From: Peptostreptococcaceae bacterium
GTDB lineage: Bacteria > Bacillota_A > Clostridia > Peptostreptococcales > Anaerovoracaceae
Direction of reading: 5' to 3'
DNA length: 13,609 nucleotides
Assembly (NCBI GenBank): GCA_016650135.1
Contig: JAENWH010000022.1
Span: 1-13,609, forward strand
The translations under genes were made by a program, and so were the position numbers. The notes beneath the pieces were generated by a model that saw nothing but the letters and a program-made list of their open reading frames with translations, was not told the DNA's origin and made no database searches. Positions 8,245 to 13,609 of this stretch are shown piece after piece. The first letter of the stretch is position 1. Each line of letters opens with the position of its first letter.

Positions 8245-9489
8245 TTATTTTACCAGCACATATTTTAATTTTGCATGTTTTGGCAGGCCGTTTTTACTTG
8301 GATACTCCATATGCCCTTCTATAAGCGGGGATGCATAATCAATAAACGGCTTTAATAATCCATTTCCTGTTTCATTAATCCATTCCATAGGTATTTTCTT
8401 TTCCATATTTGCAACTTTTTCCAGATCCACCAGAATGGTTTTGCATTCATACTTTTTACCAGTTACTCTTTCAAATCCTACCATCTTGTCTGTCACGCCG
8501 GATACTGCTGCGTCTACAGCTTCTTTTCCTGCCATATAAGATTCTTCCAGATCATTTTCTGACGCTATATGAGCTGCGCATCTTTGAAGAAGGCTAAGTT
8601 CGATCCCCCTTACTCTTGCATCAACTCTATCCCCCACATATCCTGCCAGATTAGAAGCCAATCCACCCATTCTGATATGCCCAAAAGCATCCTTGTTTTT
8701 TTCCTTATCCTCAAAGTATGAAGAGATATAAACGCCGTCTTTATCTTTAATACCTTCTGAGACAGCTATCATTACGTCCTTTTTATTTGAAAGCACGCCC
8801 TTTATATCTGTAATAAATTTTTCCATGTCAAACGCAATTTCAGGCAAATAAATCAATTCCGGTCCCTCTCCATTTTCAGTTGCCAGGGCCGATGCAGCAG
8901 TCAGCCACCCAGCGTTTCTACCCATTATTTCCATAACAGTAACAGATCCTTCTCCATATACTGTAGCATCTCTATAAACTTCCATGCAAGCAGTAGCAAT
9001 ATATTTTGCCGCGCTTCCATACCCTGGGCAGTGATCTGTTAAGTCAAGGTCGTTGTCAATCGTTTTTGGAATTCCCATTACTCTGCATTCATAATTATTT
9101 TTTAACAGAAACTTGCTGATTTTATTGCAGGTATCCATCGAATCATTTCCACCGTTATAGAAGAAATATCTGATATCATGCCTTCTGAAAATTTCCAGAA
9201 TTTTTTTGTAGTCCTTATCATTGTCTTCAGCTTTTGCCAGTTTATATCTGCATGACCCAAGCGCTGATGACGGCGTATGCTTTAAAAGATTCAGTTCTGC
9301 CGGATCTTCCATATCTAAATCATAGATTCTGCCTTCTAAAAGGCCTTTTATTCCGTTTGCCGCCCCGTAAACTTTTGTAATGCATTCTTCTTCCAGTGCA
9401 GTTTCAATACATCCTAACGCACTTGCATTAATTACCGATGTCGGTCCGCCTGATTGACCAATCAAACAAGCTCCTCTTAGTTTTTCCAT
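8245..9489 (-). CDS. pfp: 6-phosphofructokinase, pyrophosphate-dependent type
   Basis: This is a cytoplasmic PfkA-superfamily enzyme of 414 residues that interconverts fructose 6-phosphate and fructose 1,6-bisphosphate. Motifs are GQSGGPTSVINAS (11-23) at the phosphoryl-donor site, GGNDS (113-117), PKTIDNDLDLTDHCPGYGSA (141-160) with catalytic Asp145 and Asp147, and MGRNAGW (189-195) for sugar-phosphate binding. Two positions separate PPi from ATP enzymes: Asp116 (Gly in E. coli PfkA GGDGS) and Lys142 before TIDND (Gly in ATP enzymes). Both have the PPi form here, so the reaction should be reversible and use PPi. The ribosome site AAGGAGG lies in the last codons of the aminotransferase gene, whose TGA is one base from this ATG, so translation is probably coupled. 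The next gene starts 33 bases downstream. Confidence 0.92.
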   Translation of the reverse strand: MEKLRGACLIGQSGGPTSVINASALGCIETALEEECITKVYGAANGIKGLLEGRIYDLDMEDPAELNLLKHTPSSALGSCRYKLAKAEDNDKDYKKILEIFRRHDIRYFFYNGGNDSMDTCNKISKFLLKNNYECRVMGIPKTIDNDLDLTDHCPGYGSAAKYIATACMEVYRDATVYGEGSVTVMEIMGRNAGWLTAASALATENGEGPELIYLPEIAFDMEKFITDIKGVLSNKKDVMIAVSEGIKDKDGVYISSYFEDKEKNKDAFGHIRMGGLASNLAGYVGDRVDARVRGIELSLLQRCAAHIASENDLEESYMAGKEAVDAAVSGVTDKMVGFERVTGKKYECKTILVDLEKVANMEKKIPMEWINETGNGLLKPFIDYASPLIEGHMEYPSKNGLPKHAKLKYVLVK

Positions 9490-9490
9490 A

Positions 9491-10684
9491 TCAATTTTCC
9501 TCCTTTAAATATTCAGTTGTAATTTCAGCCAATTTGCTCATCCCTTCAATAATTTTCTCTGGGTTCATATTGGAAAAATTAAGTCTGATTTCATTATGCC
9601 TGTCTCCTGCAGGATAAAAAGAGGTGCCGGGAATAAACGATACTTTCTCTTTCAATGCCCGCTTAAGGAGTTCTCTCCCATCTTTTCCCGCTGGAAGTTC
9701 CAGCCAGATGAAAAGGCCCCCTCCTGGATTTTTATAGTGAACTGTCTTTGGGAATTTCTCATCTATTACTTTTGCCATTAAATCTTTTCTCTTCTTGTAA
9801 ATGCTTGTAATCCATTCAATATGACTGTCAAGGCTGTAATGATCCAAATAGTAAGCCATTTGTCTCTGTGCTATCGCAGAAGAGGATAAATCTGCTGCGT
9901 TTTTCAGCAAAAGATATTTTTCCATAATATGCTTTGGCGCGCATAACCAGGCAACCCTTAACCCTGGGCAAAAGGTTTTTGAAAAAGTTCCCAGGTATAT
10001 TACCTGGTCGTGTTTATCATAAAAAGCCAATGGTTTTTCAACCTTTTTTTCGAAAGACAATTCTGCATAAGCTGCATCCTCTAACACAGGGATATCATGG
10101 CGGCTCATGGTTTCCATAAATTCCAGCCTTCTGTCATGACTCCAGCTTCGCCCTGTCGGGTTTTGAAAGTCCGGATTCACGTAAATCATTTTCACTTTTT
10201 CCCCATACATTTTCAATGCGTTTTTAAGGCTGTCAATACAGATACCCTCGTCGTCTATGTCAATTGCAATGAGTTTCGCTTCATGGGCTCTCAATGAATT
10301 AACCGCTCCTAAGTAGGATGGGTTTTCAAATAAAACAACATCCCCCTTATTGACAAAAAGCATCCCACTCATGTCCAAGCCTTGCTGCGAACCGCTGGTA
10401 ATAATTATTTCATCGAGACTATATTGAAGCCCAAACTTTTTATTCAGTCTGCTGCCAATGAGCTCTCTTAGCCTGATATATCCGCTGGTAGATCCATAAC
10501 TTAAGGCTTCTTTTCCTGACTCTTCAATTACCTTTATAAAAGAATCCTTGATTGCATCCAGGGGATAGGTTTCCGAGGATGGAAACCCTGCCGAAAATGA
10601 AATCATATCTTCAGTTTCCGGTATTTCAAAAGCGTTGAGCAGAGATTTATCTGCCAAACACTCAATTCTCGACGCATATTTCAT
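9491..10684 (-). CDS. PLP-dependent class I/II aminotransferase (LysN/ARO8-like subgroup)
   Basis: The 397-residue product is a cytoplasmic fold-type I aminotransferase. Visible motifs are SGSQQGLDM (98-106) for cofactor phosphate contact, NPDFQNPTG (170-178) with Asn175, EDAAYAEL (202-209) with Asp203 that pairs with the pyridine nitrogen, SKTFCPGLRVAW (235-246) with the Schiff-base Lys236, and a C-terminal NEIRLNFS segment whose arginine should bind the substrate carboxylate. The PDFQNPTG wording is typical of the subgroup that includes 2-aminoadipate/aromatic aminotransferases (LysN, ARO8-like) and the catalytic half of MocR regulators; no DNA-binding domain is attached here. The natural substrate cannot be assigned. 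A methionine-related or branched-chain 2-oxo acid would fit the neighbouring ahcY but this is inference. The GGGAGG ribosome site overlaps the end of ahcY, and the gap is one base. Confidence 0.9.
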   Translation of the reverse strand: MKYASRIECLADKSLLNAFEIPETEDMISFSAGFPSSETYPLDAIKDSFIKVIEESGKEALSYGSTSGYIRLRELIGSRLNKKFGLQYSLDEIIITSGSQQGLDMSGMLFVNKGDVVLFENPSYLGAVNSLRAHEAKLIAIDIDDEGICIDSLKNALKMYGEKVKMIYVNPDFQNPTGRSWSHDRRLEFMETMSRHDIPVLEDAAYAELSFEKKVEKPLAFYDKHDQVIYLGTFSKTFCPGLRVAWLCAPKHIMEKYLLLKNAADLSSSAIAQRQMAYYLDHYSLDSHIEWITSIYKKRKDLMAKVIDEKFPKTVHYKNPGGGLFIWLELPAGKDGRELLKRALKEKVSFIPGTSFYPAGDRHNEIRLNFSNMNPEKIIEGMSKLAEITTEYLKEEN

Positions 10685-10685
10685 G

Positions 10686-11936
10686 TTATACCTCCCAGCT
10701 GTTCAAATATTTTACCTGTTCTTCCGTAAGCCGGTCAATTTCAATATCCCAGCTGTCCAGCTTTCTTCTGGAAACAATCTCATCAATCTCTCCAGAAACA
10801 TCAATAACCTTGTTTCCAAGATTTTTATAATTTTCCTTTATAAATAATGCAGACAGGCACTGAACCGCAAAGCTCATGTCCATAATTTCAGCCGGATGTC
10901 CATCTGCCGCAGCAATATTCACCAGTCTTCCTTCAGCAATAATATTAACCCATTTGCCACTTGCCAGTTTATAGCCCATTATATTTTTTCTGGTTTCTTT
11001 TTTTTCCAAGGCAGCTTTTTCAATCCCGGCCATATCGATTTCAACATTAAAATGTCCTGCATTGCAAAGGATCGCTCGGTCTTTCATTTCCAGCATATGT
11101 TTAACTGTTATCGTATGATTGCACCCGGTCGCTGTCACAAATATATCCCCCAACTTAGCTGCCTTATCCATCGTCATAACTCCGTAACTGTCCATTTTTG
11201 CCTCGATAGCCTTTACCGGATTGATTTCTGTAACAATGACGTTTGCACCTAATGCGGATGCTCTCATGGCTATTCCCCTGCTGCACCAGCCGTAGCCACA
11301 TACCACAACAGTTTTACCTGCAATAATAAGGTTCGTATTTCTCATAATACTGTCCCAGACTGATTGTCCAGTCCCGTATCTGTTATCAAATAAATGTTTA
11401 CACTGTGCATCATTCACGGCAACCATTGGAAATTTTAATACCCCTTCACGTTCCATTGCCTTTAGTCGGATGACACCGGTTGTGGTTTCTTCGCACCCGC
11501 CCCAGACCTCTTCGCCAAGATCCGGTCTTTTATGATGAATCATTCCTACAAGATCTCCACCATCATCAATAATGATGTTCGCCTTGTGCTCAAGAGCCAT
11601 TTCGATATGTCGGTTGTATTCCTCTTCCGTTGCTCCATGATAAGCAAAAATTTTCATCCCTGCCGCCGCCAATGCTGCCGCTACATCATCCTGTGTTGAC
11701 AGGACATTACTGCCGGTAACAGACATCTCTGCTCCGCCGGCTGCCAGCACTTCACACAGATACGCTGTTTTAGCCTCCATATGTACCGATAATGAGACTT
11801 TAATCCCCTGAAACGGTTTGGTTTTTTTAAACTCGTCTTCCATTCCAGACAGAAGCGGCATGTTATTTTTTACCCAGTCAATTTTTTGTCTTCCTAAAGG
11901 TGCCAAACCAATATCTCTGATTTCGTAGTTTTTCAT
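10686..11936 (-). CDS. ahcY: Adenosylhomocysteinase (S-adenosylhomocysteine hydrolase)
   Basis: AhcY reversibly splits S-adenosylhomocysteine into adenosine and homocysteine, removing the product that inhibits SAM-dependent methyltransferases. The 416-residue product has the substrate residues VHMEAKTAYL (His52), IDDGGDLV (123-130), EETTTGV (149-155), and NDAQCKHLFDNRYGTGQS (175-192, with Lys180, Asp184 and Asn185). It also has the NAD loop GYGWCSRG (214-221) and CNAGHFNVEID (291-301) with His295. The protein ends in YLNSWEV, so it is the short prokaryotic/archaeal-type form without the Lys/Tyr tail that closes over NAD in eukaryotic enzymes. Some enzymes of this form prefer S-inosylhomocysteine, so substrate is not certain. 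The start is supported by GGAGGG just upstream. It follows the GerMN lipoprotein gene by 40 bases and is one base from the aminotransferase gene. Confidence 0.95.
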   Translation of the reverse strand: MKNYEIRDIGLAPLGRQKIDWVKNNMPLLSGMEDEFKKTKPFQGIKVSLSVHMEAKTAYLCEVLAAGGAEMSVTGSNVLSTQDDVAAALAAAGMKIFAYHGATEEEYNRHIEMALEHKANIIIDDGGDLVGMIHHKRPDLGEEVWGGCEETTTGVIRLKAMEREGVLKFPMVAVNDAQCKHLFDNRYGTGQSVWDSIMRNTNLIIAGKTVVVCGYGWCSRGIAMRASALGANVIVTEINPVKAIEAKMDSYGVMTMDKAAKLGDIFVTATGCNHTITVKHMLEMKDRAILCNAGHFNVEIDMAGIEKAALEKKETRKNIMGYKLASGKWVNIIAEGRLVNIAAADGHPAEIMDMSFAVQCLSALFIKENYKNLGNKVIDVSGEIDEIVSRRKLDSWDIEIDRLTEEQVKYLNSWEV

Positions 11937-11976
11937 TTTCCCTCCAGCATATGCTAACAGTAACTAACTTTAGTTT

Positions 11977-12507
11977 TTATTCGGTAACCCCTTCTGTAAA
12001 AGGAGCACTAGCATCAAAGTGTCCCATCAGACTTTCAGCCTTTTCACCGTCGACCAGGAATTGCACGCTGTCGATTTCTTCAAAACTGGCTATCAAGGAT
12101 TCCACAATCTGGCTGATCACATAGGATTCCTCCAGTGACCCGCCGTTCAATGTTGCGCCTGCCAAGTCAACAGTAGCAACACCTCCATCAACACTTACCT
12201 TATTAAAAGCAATTTTATCATTAATTAATGTATCCGCACCTGCTAACCCTTCAGGGACAGTTCGCAATGCAATATTGACCAGATCCATATACTGTTTTCC
12301 TTCTTCGCTTTCCAGTTTATAATCTTTTACAACAACCATATGCTCAAAATTTTCATCACCGGTTTGAACATATTCGGCATTCGCGAAATTAAGAGTTACA
12401 TTGTACTCCTTTGTCGCTTTCTCCACCGTGTTAGAGCAGCCGGTAAAACTCATCATTCCTGTCAGCAGCAAAACGAATATCATCAATCCAATAAATTTCT
12501 TACTCAT
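11977..12507 (-). CDS. GerMN-domain lipoprotein
   Basis: The 176-residue product starts with a lipoprotein signal peptide: Lys3-Lys4, a hydrophobic stretch from 5 to 22, and a lipobox FTGC with Cys24 as the predicted lipidated residue, so it should sit on the outer face of the membrane. The rest (about 35-160) reads as one GerMN domain, first described in the sporulation/germination protein GerM. It shows the alternating YNVTLNFAN strand, ALRTVPEGLAG, the VDGGVATVDLAG beta hairpin and the helix before VQFLVDGEKAESLMG. Its biochemical role is unknown. An in-frame TTG at 12525 is rejected as the start because the strong ribosome site AGGAG (12515-12519) lies between it and the ATG at 12507. It is the first gene after the promoter at 12576-12603. 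Confidence 0.85.
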   Translation of the reverse strand: MSKKFIGLMIFVLLLTGMMSFTGCSNTVEKATKEYNVTLNFANAEYVQTGDENFEHMVVVKDYKLESEEGKQYMDLVNIALRTVPEGLAGADTLINDKIAFNKVSVDGGVATVDLAGATLNGGSLEESYVISQIVESLIASFEEIDSVQFLVDGEKAESLMGHFDASAPFTEGVTE

Positions 12508-12575
12508 ATCGTCTCTCCTCTTCAATATATCCTGTCATTTTATATAATCATTCGACAAATATCCTTTGAACAATT

Positions 12576-12603
12576 ATTATATCATACATGGATGGAAATA
12601 CAA
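12576..12603 (-). promoter_or_regulatory. Predicted promoter of the GerMN-ahcY-pfp-ASKHA operon
   Basis: On the minus strand TTGTAT (12598-12603) is 16 bases before a perfect TATAAT (12576-12581). Transcription would start near 12569, giving a leader of about 60 bases. The -35 box lies eight bases beyond the stop codon of the upstream permease gene. No terminator was seen between them, so some read-through from the permease is possible. Confidence 0.6.
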
Positions 12604-12610
12604 ATATTCT

Positions 12611-13513
12611 CTACTTTTTCCTTTCCACTTGTGCAATAATAACCGCTGCAAATATGAACATGCATCCCGCCATTTGAATTATACTCATTGTTTCATGTAA
12701 AAGTACAGCGGCAAACAACACGGCAAAAACGGACTCCAGGCTCATAATGATTGCAGCAATCGAAGGTGTAGTTCTTTTTTGTGCGAATATTTGCAGGGTA
12801 AATGCAATTCCAATAGAAAAAACACCTGTATAGATAATTGGAAAAGCTCCAAGCATGACTCCTGCCATCGTATTTCCACTTTCCATAGTTATTGTAAAAA
12901 GCAGATTCCAGAGACACCCAAAAAACATCTGGATTGTATTTAAAACAATACCATCCGTTTTTGGTGTATAATGCCCTATTATGATAATTTGAAATCCAAA
13001 GGCAATTGCACTGACAAAAGCAGCCAGATCTCCAGGTATAATGGTGAAGTCTTTATTTACACTAGTCAAAAAAAGCCCGACAAAAGCAGCTCCGACAGCA
13101 ACCCACACCTGGGGTTTCACCTTTGTTCTGAAAATCATTAATCCTAAAACGGGGACAAAAACTGTGTACAATGAAGTAATAAATCCAACTTTTCCGGCAG
13201 TTGTAGAAAGCAGTGCCCACTGCTGGATTGCCGCACCAAATGCTATGGCTGTTCCAGCATAAAATCCGCCTTTTATATGTGTTTTCAGATCGATGGGTTT
13301 TTTGCCTTCTTTGGTAAAATTGCGGGAAATAATCAGTAATACAAAAAGAAATAAAAATGCCACAAAAAACCTTAAGAAATTAAAAAAGAAAGGGGTCATG
13401 AATTCAAGCCCCATCTTTCTATATGAATATGAACTTCCCCAAAGCAAAGCAGTTGTAAGAAGCATCATGTTTGCTACAGCTTTACCAGTAAAAAATGTAT
13501 TAATTTGTCCCAT
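12611..13513 (-). CDS. EamA-family (DMT superfamily) transporter
   Basis: The 300-residue product is a hydrophobic integral membrane protein with two repeated EamA domains of about 135 residues (roughly 15-150 and 160-297), consistent with ten transmembrane helices. Telling segments are LLWGSSYSYRKMGLEFMTPF near the start of the first repeat, FITSLYTVFVPVLGLMIF in the middle of it, and IAAIIMSLESVFAVLFAAVLLHETMS in the second repeat, the usual EamA ending with Leu-Glu-Ser and a Glu in the last loop. These permeases usually export amino acids or other small metabolites; the substrate cannot be told. The ATG at 13513 has AGGA at 13521-13524 upstream. Two copies of a 19-base element flank its promoter, suggesting repression by a dedicated regulator that may lie beyond the right edge. 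Confidence 0.9.
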   Translation of the reverse strand: MGQINTFFTGKAVANMMLLTTALLWGSSYSYRKMGLEFMTPFFFNFLRFFVAFLFLFVLLIISRNFTKEGKKPIDLKTHIKGGFYAGTAIAFGAAIQQWALLSTTAGKVGFITSLYTVFVPVLGLMIFRTKVKPQVWVAVGAAFVGLFLTSVNKDFTIIPGDLAAFVSAIAFGFQIIIIGHYTPKTDGIVLNTIQMFFGCLWNLLFTITMESGNTMAGVMLGAFPIIYTGVFSIGIAFTLQIFAQKRTTPSIAAIIMSLESVFAVLFAAVLLHETMSIIQMAGCMFIFAAVIIAQVERKK

Positions 13514-13523
13514 TGTTCCATCC

Positions 13524-13542
13524 TAAAAAAGTCGGTAACTAA
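13524..13542 (-). repeat. 19-base putative operator, proximal copy
   Basis: On the minus strand it reads TTAGTTACCGACTTTTTTA and lies in the predicted leader, just upstream of the permease ribosome site. It matches the distal copy at 18 of 19 bases. The first eleven bases form a near-palindrome around a central T (TTAGT-T-ACCGA), as expected for a dimeric repressor site. Confidence 0.6.
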
Positions 13543-13573
13543 AATAACTTCAAACCCTGAATTTCTCTTGTAT

Positions 13574-13602
13574 ATATTATTACAAAATCATAAAAAAGTC
13601 AG
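13574..13602 (-). promoter_or_regulatory. Predicted promoter of the EamA permease
   Basis: On the minus strand CTGACT (13597-13602) is 17 bases before TAATAT (13574-13579). Transcription would start near 13567. The -35 box falls inside the distal copy of the 19-base repeat. The boxes match the consensus moderately, so this is a weaker call than the other promoters. Confidence 0.45.
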
Positions 13603-13609
13603 TAACTAA
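13591..13609 (-). repeat. 19-base putative operator, distal copy
   Basis: On the minus strand it reads TTAGTTACTGACTTTTTTA and covers the predicted -35 box of the permease promoter. It ends at the window edge, so it may extend further. It is 67 bases (start to start) from the proximal copy and has the better half-site symmetry, TTAGT-T-ACTGA. Confidence 0.6.

Noticed and set aside
8245..9489. ATP-dependent phosphofructokinase (pfkA)
   Set aside because: Asp116 and Lys142 are the PPi-type residues; ATP enzymes have Gly at both positions.
10896..11252. 118-codon plus-strand reading frame opposite ahcY
   Set aside because: It is the antisense shadow of a well-conserved gene and has no recognisable protein features.
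11946..11955. Perfect palindrome AGCATATGCT before ahcY
   Set aside because: It is only ten bases, has no loop or T-run, and no second copy, so it supports neither a terminator nor a named operator.
12508..12525. In-frame TTG at 12525 as the start of the GerMN lipoprotein
   Set aside because: The strong AGGAG ribosome site lies downstream of it and serves the ATG at 12507.

Overview
The window looks like a stretch of chromosome from an anaerobic, low-GC Gram-positive bacterium of the Clostridia. This rests on the AT-rich sequence (about 40% GC by eye), strong AGGAG-type ribosome sites, a GerMN-domain lipoprotein of the kind found in spore formers, a pyrophosphate-type phosphofructokinase, and corrinoid-activation proteins. 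The genus cannot be fixed from the sequence alone. No tRNA, rRNA, CRISPR array, insertion sequence or phage gene was seen. No gene-free stretch reaches 300 bases; the longest is about 100.

Left part (1-4448, minus strand): the nucleotide excision repair pair uvrB-uvrA. uvrA runs off the left edge without its last roughly 120 codons. uvrB has a near-consensus promoter so close to its ATG that the transcript would be nearly leaderless. Middle (4554-6092, plus strand): a single citrate synthase gene with its own sigma-A-type promoter, divergent from uvrB, ending at a clear stem-loop terminator.

Right part (6103-12603, minus strand): a tightly packed probable operon read right to left. Its order is GerMN lipoprotein, S-adenosylhomocysteine hydrolase (ahcY), class I/II aminotransferase, PPi-dependent 6-phosphofructokinase (pfp), a stand-alone protein resembling the methionine synthase (MetH) reactivation domain, and a RamA/RACo-type ASKHA ATPase. 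Junctions are 40, 1, 1, 33 and 0 bases, so translation is probably coupled. At the far right (12611-13609) a DMT-superfamily EamA permease has its own promoter, flanked by two copies of a 19-base element that looks like an operator.

A possible common thread is methyl-group and corrinoid chemistry. The MetH-like protein and the ASKHA ATPase look like a two-gene device for returning inactivated cob(II)alamin to an active state, and AhcY would remove the S-adenosylhomocysteine left by SAM-dependent methyl transfer. The ASKHA protein lacks the ferredoxin domain of RACo and instead starts with a four-cysteine motif. Its partner ends with another four-cysteine motif and appears to lack the SAM-binding arginine of MetH. 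This pair is the least ordinary part of the window. The aminotransferase and pfp fit central metabolism and have no obvious link to it.
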